Assembly (NCBI RefSeq): GCF_030815085.1
Contig: NZ_JAUSWG010000003.1
DNA length: 64,000 nucleotides
From: Paraclostridium ghonii
GTDB taxonomy: Bacteria; Bacillota; Clostridia; Peptostreptococcales; Peptostreptococcaceae
Direction: 5' to 3' (one strand)
The notes below the pieces were generated by a model. That model did not search any database, was not told the DNA's origin, and worked only from the letters and a program-made list of their open reading frames with translations. Positions 18,001-25,189 of the stretch are shown in pieces. How positions within the stretch are numbered: the stretch's first letter is position 1; the number at the start of each line of letters is the position of its first letter. A program made the translations under genes and the position numbers.

Positions 18001-19759
18001 TAAATATGAATTTGATACTCATGATAATGGTAAAAAATACATAAGATTAGATCCATCATCTAATAATCAAGGAATCTCTCAAACTGTTTATGGACTAACT
18101 GTAGGCAAAAAATATACCCTATCTTGCATGGTTGATTTTAACCCTAATTGTATTGGGGGTATTCAAGTTTATAATGGTGGAGAGTATCCTTATAAAAGCG
18201 GAATTAGTGATTCTGGTCAGTACGTTGAAAAATTAAAACTTTCTTTTACAGCTAAAGATGTTTATTGCATTGTACAGGTTGGTGTCGGTGGATGGGCCAA
18301 CTCATTTGGACCTATAAAATTCTGGGATATTCAGCTAGAAGAAGGTGAAATTGCAACTTCTGCTACCCCTAATCCCGATGAAGTTTATTCTGGTATAACT
18401 TCTATAGATAAAGATGGAATAACAGTTAGAAACTCTAATTCTAATACATGTACTCAAATAGATTCATCCTCATTTTCAGTTAATGATAACAATGGTGGAA
18501 CTATCGCAGAATTTGCTCAAAACTCAAATATCCCTAATTTGATATCAGGAACTATAAATTCTGGATATATATATGCAAACAATATAGTTAATAAAACTCA
18601 TACCAATACAGGTGAATTGATTTACTACTATGTTGATGGAATTTCCGGGAATGATAACAATGATGGTTCATTATCTAAGCCCTTTAAAACTGTTCAAAAA
18701 GCAATAGATTGTATCCCTAATATGCTTAATGTTCACTATCAAATATCTATATCTGGACCAGTTCCAGGATTTAACTTAGTTGGTAGATGTGGAGCTGGTG
18801 TAATTAGGTTTTTATTAGAGAGCAATGCTGTTATAAACGATGTTTGCTCATTTGATGGGTGCACAAATAAAATAAATATAAGGGGAACTGATAAAAAAGG
18901 AACTTTCAAAAGCAGTCTCTATGCTTTTAGATGTAGTTATATTGAAATTTATAATGTATGTTGGAGAGGTCATGATGGTGGAGGTGCTAACATACAACTT
19001 TACGAAGGATGTTTTGCAATAGTTGACATGTGTGATATAGGTCATTCCTGGTGTGGAATTAGTAATGTAACATCTACATTACATGTAAGAAATAATATAG
19101 GTTCAGAGTTGGATTGGTACGTATCATGTGGACTATTTTCTAAAACATATTTTAAATCTTCTCAAGCTGATTATGTCCCAGACTCCAAGTTTGGTCTAAC
19201 TACTGGAAATGGAGATGATGGAACAGCTTATGTTCATAAGGGTACTGATGTTAACTTTATAAAAAAACCATCTGATGGATGGGATCCGATATATAAGCCA
19301 ACTCAAAGAGTTTCTACTTGGAATTTTAATAAAATTTGGTCTGAAGAAACATTAAATGGATGGGGAACTAGAAATGAACTTATACAAGGATACTATTCAG
19401 GGTGGAGTACTGGTAGATGGACTGGCTACATGCAAATGGCAGATAGTTTCAATGAAATACAAAACACTATATCTGGAGGAACTAACTTATCAGGAAGAAT
19501 ATATATTCAAAGAAGAACAAGTTCTGGAAACTCTACTGGCTCTAAACTATGTTTATATGCTTCTGATGGGACAACTATCACGACTAGTACAAACATAGAT
19601 CAGGGGCAAGGAGTATGGGTAAATTTAAACAGCTCTATAATATCTAAGATACAAAGTGGAGCTATAAAATATTTCTATCTTAAGGCAGATAGTAATAATG
19701 CAGCAACTTATTTCAAGTGTGAAAGTAATGCAAAAATAGAAATAACATATACTAAATAG
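15044..19759 (+). CDS. Tail-associated (Tal-like) protein, tip and receptor binding
   Basis: 1571 residues. The first 370 fit the phage minor structural / tail-endopeptidase family that closes the tail tip. Residues about 409-480 are seven 10-residue repeats (HIDADQIKAK type), probably a trimeric stalk. Further on there are coiled-coil stretches, two carbohydrate-binding-like sandwiches, and at about residues 1195-1400 a right-handed beta-helix start (YYVDGISGNDNNDGSLSKPF) like DUF1565/pectate-lyase folds. The last 150 residues resemble DNRLRE-type adhesion modules. It therefore combines tip, fibre and receptor binding in one chain. AGGAGG at 15029-15034 precedes the ATG. Confidence 0.85.
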   Translation: MLYILNKQEQIISTLSNKGDMNKVVPYFEDIHIEELDTGVETFEFKTISNSKASNSIQIGNYVAFKDKEHYKIFQIREVKEVHTEQVEKYVYCESACLELLNEVIRPMEINSANLNQFLKTILEGTSWSIGMLDASLNEVIPVDLSGYDNVYKVIQDVVIGKFGGEIRFRVEIANNRIIAKYIDVFAKRGRVTKHRFEYGVNMTSVEKIVDSSELVTALIGLGKDDITFKEVESDDKPKNQDFIINEDAYNRWNNKGSHIMGVFNCESESPQELLKLTREELKRRSNPKITYNLEVELLGEDVDLGDEVFVIDNEFNPPLYLSARVNKLERSKTDSQINRCTLANFKEVKSSITSEMRALADGLEGKLDDKINQKFPIGNDDIQNDAITSDKIKDNQVYGSHIFANQITADHIDADQIKAKHIDTDAIKSKHIDADQIQSEHIDANQITAKHLSSSSIKAEHIDANQITAKHLSANSILAGSTVIGQGAIGSAQISELSASKISSGTIDTSNIDIQGENGMLKLKGNRLQVFTGSGNQRFERVSLGDVNNDSSYYGLLVRGSDGNTVLFDEKGITEKGITDGLITNEHISGDTQIDGSKLDISSVIREINDDTEKITGHAISVEGSTLSTKLTQIENKQNDNGKAIESNTTQIKANEKSINLKVDTQTYTEDKNNMTSSINKNTSDISQLNNEIKLKVEQTDINTAIDNLQIGGTNLSQYTSFELNNVAEKWMTSNPVNSSLFIDVYDGFGNNLLTDAFIKGKNVLRQRIDIEKMVASGGAYDYINLRYDNDRVLTLEPNTEYTLSFWAYKGDNTQGLWGAVLKVNDNGSIGSEIGRTEEYTKYTGGFTYHEVTFTTDVTVKYFVRLYNRHKATLTKGNADVYWYNIKLEKGNKATEWSVCPLDIRTEITNVKTEVTTNLDGFKTEVSKNYYTKNDVDNKGYQTSSQVQQTVDGLKVKFEESGGYNLLKNYSFYNGLAHWDNWGSCKYEFDTHDNGKKYIRLDPSSNNQGISQTVYGLTVGKKYTLSCMVDFNPNCIGGIQVYNGGEYPYKSGISDSGQYVEKLKLSFTAKDVYCIVQVGVGGWANSFGPIKFWDIQLEEGEIATSATPNPDEVYSGITSIDKDGITVRNSNSNTCTQIDSSSFSVNDNNGGTIAEFAQNSNIPNLISGTINSGYIYANNIVNKTHTNTGELIYYYVDGISGNDNNDGSLSKPFKTVQKAIDCIPNMLNVHYQISISGPVPGFNLVGRCGAGVIRFLLESNAVINDVCSFDGCTNKINIRGTDKKGTFKSSLYAFRCSYIEIYNVCWRGHDGGGANIQLYEGCFAIVDMCDIGHSWCGISNVTSTLHVRNNIGSELDWYVSCGLFSKTYFKSSQADYVPDSKFGLTTGNGDDGTAYVHKGTDVNFIKKPSDGWDPIYKPTQRVSTWNFNKIWSEETLNGWGTRNELIQGYYSGWSTGRWTGYMQMADSFNEIQNTISGGTNLSGRIYIQRRTSSGNSTGSKLCLYASDGTTITTSTNIDQGQGVWVNLNSSIISKIQSGAIKYFYLKADSNNAATYFKCESNAKIEITYTK

Positions 19760-19779
19760 AATGAGGAGATTAAAACAAT

Positions 19780-20115
19780 ATGTTTGATAATATAAAAATA
19801 ACAAAATCATATAAAATAAAAGATAGCAAAAATGAACAAGAAATAGAGATTTGTACATTTAATGCATATTTAGATATATACAGTGGAATAAGACAAGATT
19901 TGAATATAACATATCCTATATTATATAAAGAGAACAAACAAGATATATTACAATCTTATAGAGAGTTTAGTGCAGAAGTAGATTCTATAGCTGTAGATAT
20001 GGGACTAATATATAACGAAGAAATAAATAATTCAATCTTATATAATTTAAAACCTTTTACAGAAGATTTTAAAATTATGATAAATACAGCTATTAAAGAT
20101 ATTATAAATTTTTAA
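19780..20115 (+). CDS. Small tail-locus protein, paralogue A
   Basis: 111 residues beginning MFDNIKITKSYKIKD. About 40 percent identical by eye to the next gene, so the two arose by duplication. It follows the receptor-binding gene after 20 bases with GAGGAG. Position suggests a fibre chaperone or small structural protein. The family is not recognised. Confidence 0.7.
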   Translation: MFDNIKITKSYKIKDSKNEQEIEICTFNAYLDIYSGIRQDLNITYPILYKENKQDILQSYREFSAEVDSIAVDMGLIYNEEINNSILYNLKPFTEDFKIMINTAIKDIINF

Positions 20116-20147
20116 TAGAAATATATTTAGAAAAAGGGAGAAGATCA

Positions 20148-20522
20148 ATGTTTGATAATATAGAAATAAGAAAAGCCTATAAAGTAAGAGATAATATAAT
20201 GGGTCATGATATAGAGGTATGTACATTTAATGCATATTTAGATAAAAATAGTAGATTGGTTCAAAATCTGAACATAATATATCCATTATTATACAAACAA
20301 AATAAAACAGAAATTCAAGAGATATATAAAGCATTTATTACAGAGGTAGGAACTTTGGCAATAACGATAGGATTAGCTGATAAAATAAATGATGATAATC
20401 TTATGGAGTTTAATGCTGAATTAATAAAAACAAATTTAAATACAATATGTAAAGAAGTTATGTATGAAATAATAACATCATTAGATAATGTAACAATAAA
20501 TGAAGTACCGTCTATTAGGTAG
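20148..20522 (+). CDS. Small tail-locus protein, paralogue B
   Basis: 124 residues beginning MFDNIEIRKAYKVRD, sharing CTFNAYLD and the spacing of its other blocks with the preceding gene. GGGAG at 20135-20139 is the ribosome site. A strong terminator follows, so it ends the structural part of the operon. Function is unknown. Confidence 0.7.
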   Translation: MFDNIEIRKAYKVRDNIMGHDIEVCTFNAYLDKNSRLVQNLNIIYPLLYKQNKTEIQEIYKAFITEVGTLAITIGLADKINDDNLMEFNAELIKTNLNTICKEVMYEIITSLDNVTINEVPSIR

Positions 20523-20550
20523 TACATAAATATATTATAAAAATAAATAA

Positions 20551-20582
20551 AAAAAGACTAGTATTAATACTAGTCTTTTTTT
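20551..20582 (+). terminator. Terminator after the tail structural genes
   Basis: AAAAAGACTAGTATT and its complement form a perfect hairpin ending in a T run. Confidence 0.85.
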
Positions 20583-20599
20583 ACATATATGGAGAAAAA

Positions 20600-20878
20600 A
20601 TGATAGAAATAGAACGTATAGTAACAAATTTAGGATTTCCAATAGCTATGTGTATAGCTATTATATGGTACATTAAAGATTTTATTGACAATACTATTGA
20701 ACAAATAAGATTAGATACAAAAGAAGATAAACAAATTTTATTAGATGAGATTAAGCATAATAGAAAAGTAAATGAAAAATTGTTAATGACTAATGAAGTG
20801 TTAGCTAAAGAAATTACTGTGAAAATTGATAAAATTGGAGAAAAAATAGATAAGTTTTATCTTGATATAGATAAGTAA
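20600..20878 (+). CDS. BhlA/UviB-type holin-like protein
   Basis: 92 residues: one N-terminal membrane helix (LGFPIAMCIAIIWYIKDFI) followed by a long charged coiled coil. This is the layout of the BhlA/UviB family, which acts as a holin for phages and bacteriocin release in clostridia. It lies between tail genes and a broken lysin gene. GGAG at 20591 supports the ATG. It may still release tail particles or peptides. Confidence 0.85.
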   Translation: MIEIERIVTNLGFPIAMCIAIIWYIKDFIDNTIEQIRLDTKEDKQILLDEIKHNRKVNEKLLMTNEVLAKEITVKIDKIGEKIDKFYLDIDK

Positions 20879-21010
20879 AGTTATTTAAAGAAGTGATAGA
20901 AATTCTAAAATAAAAAAACGGAAAAAATACGTAAAATGTCAAATAGTCGGTTTACTTTTTATTAAAATACATATTTTTTAACTGTATCCACAATTTTAGG
21001 AGGTAAACAT

Positions 21011-21205
21011 ATGGATACAAAAGTTTTAGAAACTCAAAATTGGCTAAATGCTACATATGAAAATAATAAATATTGGGTACATGTAGAGCCCACAGGTAAA
21101 ACAGGTTGGCCAACTATACGAGGGTTAATAACAGCACTGCAAATTGAACTTGGAATCGCAGCGCCTAATGGTAATTTTGGACCAGCGTATTCTATATTAG
21201 TATGA
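21011..21205 (+). pseudogene. Truncated endolysin, N-terminal peptidoglycan-binding part only
   Basis: 64 codons. TQNWLNATYENNKYWVHVEPTGKTGWPTIRGLITALQIELGIAAPNGNFGP matches the N-terminal domain of clostridial phage and bacteriocin lysins. The frame stops right after GPAYSILV, where an intact enzyme would continue into more repeats and a catalytic domain. A good ribosome site (AGGAGG at 20998-21003) remains. The lysis pair of the cassette is therefore incomplete here. Confidence 0.75.
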
Positions 21206-21552
21206 TTTACGCACGTATTTCAACTTCCTCCCTTAGTTTTCAAAGTAAAAGTCTCATTTTCCGATATAATTTTTAATTAATCATATCAGAAAGTAAGACT
21301 TAAATTTATGCATAAAAAACTTAAAAATTCAATCAAAATATAAAAGGTATCTTTGATATTAATAAAATAAATAAAGAAATAGAATTTGCTAAGAAAAAAG
21401 TAATATTACAGTCAAAGATTTTTGATTTATAAGGTTTATATTTCAATGCTATTATGTTTTTAATATATGTAAGTAAACTAAAAAGAAGATTCAAAATAAA
21501 AAAAGAGTTAAATTTAAATAGTAAGTTTAAAGTATAAAAAAACTCAAAGGTA
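21206..21552. other. Decayed region between lysin remnant and next gene
   Basis: In the frame of the following gene there are coding-like stretches (for example FDINKINKEIEFAKKKVILQ at about 21349-21408) broken by TAA codons at 21430 and 21535. This suggests the next gene was once longer or that another gene was partly deleted. Confidence 0.45.
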
Positions 21553-21852
21553 ATGAACTGTGAGGGATCTAAGCTAATAAAAACTAGGGAATATGAAGAA
21601 GGTAGCAAAATATATACTCAAGAAACCTTAAAACTATTAGATTGTGAGGAAAGTCCAAGAACACAAACTTCAGATGGTGGTCATAACATTGGATTTAGTA
21701 CTACAAAATATACATTAGATGTAGAAAGATATTTTTGTACTGTCAAAGTAAATAACAGCGTTCCCTCAAGTTCTGGCGGAGCTAATGAATATAAATTTTA
21801 TATACAAACAGATCGATTTACTAAATATAGAGAGGATTTTTTATGGGGATGA
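21553..21852 (+). CDS. Unknown protein upstream of the primase gene
   Basis: 99 residues (TSDGGHNIGFSTTKYTLDVER in its centre, written in part). It overlaps the primase start by 10 bases, suggesting coupled translation. AAAGG lies only a few bases before the ATG. The frame upstream is coding-like but interrupted, so this may be the tail of a decayed longer gene. No family is recognised. Confidence 0.5.
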   Translation: MNCEGSKLIKTREYEEGSKIYTQETLKLLDCEESPRTQTSDGGHNIGFSTTKYTLDVERYFCTVKVNNSVPSSSGGANEYKFYIQTDRFTKYREDFLWG

Positions 21853-23180
21853 AGGAATTTTGTGATCATTTATATGATGATAGCACAGATGGATACATAC
21901 AAGTTTTAAAGTTAAATAATAAAGAAAATAAAAATGAAGAAAGTTCGCAGACGCAGTCCCTCAAAAGAACTATTAAGATATATAATACTAAACATGAAGG
22001 GTTAAGAGACATTGTAGAGGAACTTTACGAACAACATGATGTGTTCGTAGCTCCAAACACAATGTACATACCTAAAAGAAGAGTAGAAAATATAAGACAA
22101 TTTAGGTCTTTATTTCAAGATATAGATTGTAAAAATCTAGGGTTGGAAAAATCTGAAACAGTATATATAGTATGGGGATTGTATTATGCAGGGAAAATAC
22201 CAAAACCAACTATGGTAACTGATAGTGGAAGAGGGGTTCACCTTTATTGGAGAATGCAAAATGCTCCATATGGAGCTTTAAATACATGGCAAGAGTTACA
22301 AGATTACATATATTATAATCTAAAACATTTAGGAGCTGATAGACAAGCTACAGATAGTGCAAGAGTACTTAGAGTACCAGGAACTATAAACTCTAAGAAT
22401 GATGTTAACTGTGAAGTAATTTATATAGATGATAATTTAGAATACTCTATGTATAATTTAAGAGAGCAATATTTAAATTATAGACCTAAGTCTTATCAAC
22501 TACAGATGGAACATAGCAAAACAGTTGAGAATAAAGTTGTTTCCAATAAATTTTTTAACTCATATAGCTTACATATGCAAAGAGCATATGACTTACAGAC
22601 TTTATGTAGGCTTAGAAACTTTGATATGAAAGGTTATAGAAATATGACTATACACTGCTATGCATATTGGAAGGGTATATATATCAGAGATTCACATGAA
22701 CTAGAAAAACAAATTATAGATTTAAATAATGCTTTTAAAGAACCTTTGAAAGATACTGAAATACAAGCTGTGTTAAGATGTATTCCAAAAGTTATTGAAA
22801 AGTTTATAGCTTATGAACAAGGGTTAAGAAGTGGAGAGAAAAAAAGAGTTTCTAAGGGAATGAGAGATAAAGAAGGTTATTGGTACAAGAATACTACTTT
22901 AATTGAGAGATTAGGAATCACTACAAATGAACAAAAGCATATGAAAACCATAATAGGAATTGATGAAAAGTATGATAGAAATAATGAAAGAAGAAGAGCA
23001 GCGAGAAGAAATGAAGATGGATTAACTAAAAAGCAAGAAGAATTAAAGATACTTCAAAATAAAATTAAGATATTAAAAAAAGAGGGATTTACAAATAAGA
23101 TAGTTTCACAAAAGCTATTAATACCATTGAAAACACTAGAAAGGCATATAACAAAAATAAGAAAAAATAATGTATTATAA
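21843..23180 (+). CDS. RepB-type DNA primase / replication protein
   Basis: 445 residues. The core has the RepB primase signature of the archaeo-eukaryotic primase superfamily: FRSLFQDIDCKN with paired acids, then TDSGRGVHLYWRM, then DRQATDSARVLRVPGTINSK. The C-terminal part is helical and ends in a likely helix-turn-helix (FTNKIVSQKLLIPLKTLERHI). Such proteins start plasmid or phage DNA replication. GAGG at 21833 precedes the ATG at 21843; an ATG at 21849 is possible. It is the last gene before the right 34-bp repeat and a second replication function beside the Rep_3 protein at 38.8 kb. Confidence 0.85.
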   Translation: MGMKEFCDHLYDDSTDGYIQVLKLNNKENKNEESSQTQSLKRTIKIYNTKHEGLRDIVEELYEQHDVFVAPNTMYIPKRRVENIRQFRSLFQDIDCKNLGLEKSETVYIVWGLYYAGKIPKPTMVTDSGRGVHLYWRMQNAPYGALNTWQELQDYIYYNLKHLGADRQATDSARVLRVPGTINSKNDVNCEVIYIDDNLEYSMYNLREQYLNYRPKSYQLQMEHSKTVENKVVSNKFFNSYSLHMQRAYDLQTLCRLRNFDMKGYRNMTIHCYAYWKGIYIRDSHELEKQIIDLNNAFKEPLKDTEIQAVLRCIPKVIEKFIAYEQGLRSGEKKRVSKGMRDKEGYWYKNTTLIERLGITTNEQKHMKTIIGIDEKYDRNNERRRAARRNEDGLTKKQEELKILQNKIKILKKEGFTNKIVSQKLLIPLKTLERHITKIRKNNVL

Positions 23181-23182
23181 TT

Positions 23183-23216
23183 TACCCTCATTTTTTGGAT
23201 CTTTATAAATATGTGG
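23183..23216 (+). repeat. Right copy of the 34-bp direct repeat
   Basis: Matches 8667-8700 at 33 of 34 bases, in the same orientation, starting 3 bases after the primase stop codon. Confidence 0.75.
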
Positions 23217-23258
23217 TTGGGCTGAAGGTTTTTATATTCAACTCTATACCATTTTATT

Positions 23259-23687
23259 TTATATATAATCTGAATTTTTAAAGTAGATTTTGTTGTCATA
23301 AATAAGCCCTATTCCTATCAATCTTTTATCAATATCTTCAACAACAAATTCATAAGAACCATAATATGTTTTTCTTGGTTTTTCTATAATTTTAACACCA
23401 TTTGATAAAAATTCATGATAAAGATCATCTACACCACCAATAGTATCTGGGTTTATATAAATATCATATCCTGCACCATATCTTTTTGCATTTGATTCTA
23501 CTTTTCCAAACTTTGATTGCACAATTACCAATTCAATAGAATCCGTGTATATGGTTGCAAAGTTATCAATTTCATCATAATGTTTTGCATATTTAAATCC
23601 AAGTTTTTCAACATAGAAGTTTACTGTCTTTACTATATCTTCTGAAATTAATACTGGGCATGCATTTGTTAATTTTACATTTTTCAT
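23259..23687 (-). CDS. VOC-family protein (glyoxalase/bleomycin-resistance fold)
   Basis: 142 residues with the two beta-alpha-beta-beta-beta halves of the vicinal oxygen chelate fold (CPVLISEDIVKTVNFYVEKLGF, ESNAKRYGAGYDIYINPD, VEDIDKRLIGIGL). These proteins bind metal or sequester drugs. The usual C-terminal metal-binding Glu is not obvious (it reads RLIGIGLIYD), which favours a drug-binding or uncertain role. It lies convergent to the tail cassette, just outside the right repeat. Confidence 0.8.
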   Translation of the reverse strand: MKNVKLTNACPVLISEDIVKTVNFYVEKLGFKYAKHYDEIDNFATIYTDSIELVIVQSKFGKVESNAKRYGAGYDIYINPDTIGGVDDLYHEFLSNGVKIIEKPRKTYYGSYEFVVEDIDKRLIGIGLIYDNKIYFKNSDYI

Positions 23688-23892
23688 AAGAATTCTACTC
23701 CTATTCTTATATACTACATTTATACATTAAAAATTTTAGTTAGTATTTAAAGATTTTTAATTGAGAATTATTGAAAAGTAATTATTGATAAAGACACCTT
23801 TTACAATAAAAAACCATCAAAACCAATTTGACAATTTAGTCTCTATTGGTTTTACGGTCATAAATGCTCTATCTATATTGTATTTATTATTT

Positions 23893-24267
23893 CTATTGGT
23901 ATCTTAGATAATCAAGAGAGACCCAACCTCTACCATCCCAACTTCCACTATAATTAAAAGCTATATAAGCCCAAGCATTTCCGTTAACCATCCTAACAGA
24001 TTGAACTCTAACTTTAGTTCCATGTGAAAGTGATTCAATAACAGTTCCATTCACTGGTGAATATCTTACATTCAATGCGTTAGCAGTTACATAAGCATAA
24101 TTTATAGTTCCTTCTAAATTAGGATCATACGGTCCATAAATTGAGTACATGCTTATATTAGTATTTGGAGCTACATTTTGATTTTCAGGCTGTTGAGTTA
24201 AAGCAAATGAGTTTATTGGAAAAACTAATGCTGATAAAATACCTAGTGATATAACTATTTTTTTCAT
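23893..24267 (-). CDS. Secreted SH3-domain protein
   Basis: 124 residues with an N-terminal signal peptide (KKIVISLGILSALVFPINSFA) and a C-terminal bacterial SH3 module (TANALNVRYSPVNGTVIESL, then KVRVQSVRMVNGNAWAYIAF and GWVSLDYLRYQ). It is probably exported and wall-bound. There is no catalytic domain. Role unknown; it could modulate wall hydrolases or host contact. Confidence 0.8.
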   Translation of the reverse strand: MKKIVISLGILSALVFPINSFALTQQPENQNVAPNTNISMYSIYGPYDPNLEGTINYAYVTANALNVRYSPVNGTVIESLSHGTKVRVQSVRMVNGNAWAYIAFNYSGSWDGRGWVSLDYLRYQ

Positions 24268-25189
24268 ATAAATTCCATATATATTAGTATTTCTACTAAA
24301 ATCTACCTATATCCTTCCAAATTGTTACAAAAACAACAAGAATAACGCTTCTTTTACTTTTAATTTATAACAATACTACATAAATAAAAAACGATTCTAC
24401 TACTGTTAGATTTTAAATGTGAAGTTAAAGGTGTTTACTATATATTTTTATTTAACACTTTTATTCTTATTAAAATTAACATGAACAATTTATCAATTTT
24501 ATTTCTCAAAACAAGTGCATTTAATTGTAAAATTTAAATTTTAAATAAAGTATTTTAGATAGTTATTTAGTAAATATTAATTAGCATATTAAAATATATT
24601 CTAAGAATAAAAATGGCTTGATACAGTGCTCCAAATAATTCGAATATTTTATTTACAAGTTATAATACAATTTTAAAAGCTAATTATTAAACAATTTTAA
24701 AAACTATTTATTAAACAATTTTGAAAACTATTTATTAAACAAATTGTTTAATAATTTCATAAACAACCATAAATAGAATTGATATAAATAATAAATTAAC
24801 AATTTTTCATTGAATTTGTTAATTTACAAGGGAGAAATATTTAAAAATATATGTATTTTTTACAGTTGATATTACACTTATTTAAAAAATGAAAAGACTT
24901 AAAACTTTAATTTTAAAGCATAACAAACAAAAATATATGTTAATTTATGTAATTTTTACAAAAAAACAAAAAAAATAAAAAAATGTTTACATTACCATAT
25001 TTTTCCATTATGATTATTTAGGAAAGGCAAACGCACCTTAAAAGAGGTTAAATTTATAACAATCATGAAAATCATCTCTAGAAATATTATCACTTTATTT
25101 TTTCTCTTTTTAAATAACTTTAGAAATCTAAATACAGCCTAAATTTTAATTTATTTATATAAAATAATCATATATCAAGGGGGATCTCT
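24268..25189. other. Long AT-rich region upstream of the RiPP cluster
   Basis: No gene. It holds a degenerate copy of the parA upstream region (about 24541-24865, listed separately) and about 300 bases of leader before the maturase gene. GGCAAACGCACC near 25026-25037 looks slightly riboswitch-like but matches no class I can name. Confidence 0.5.
24541..24865 (+). repeat. Degenerate copy of the parA upstream/centromere region
   Basis: Aligns with about 29400-29735 over its whole length: both hold TTTTAGATA, AATAAAAATGGCTT, ACAAGTTATAATACAA, a series of AACAATTT/AAACAAATTGTTT boxes, ATTGAATTTGTT and AATTTACAAGG. At the position of the parA TTG start this copy reads TTA, and only about ten degraded codons follow. 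It is a relic of a second parA promoter and start. Confidence 0.75.

Larger units (their letters stand above)
8667..23216 (+). mobile_element. Phage-tail-like cassette (headless, F-type tailocin-like)
   Basis: Between two 34-bp direct repeats lie a sigma-like regulator, tail terminator, tail tube, frameshifted tail chaperone, tape measure, Dit, Tal, two small paralogues, a BhlA-like holin, a broken lysin and a RepB-type primase, nearly all on the plus strand. No portal, terminase, capsid or integrase gene is present. Gene order is that of the tail part of a long-tailed siphophage and resembles Listeria monocins. It may be a tail-like bacteriocin locus or a decayed phage. Confidence 0.7.

Noticed and set aside
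21206..21552. Stop-codon recoding, because several frames continue after TAA
   Set aside because: Other genes end normally at TAA and the affected genes lie in decayed regions; simple pseudogenes explain it.
25015..25065. c-di-GMP-like riboswitch before the maturase
   Set aside because: Only GGCAAACGCACC is suggestive; the rest of the aptamer is missing.
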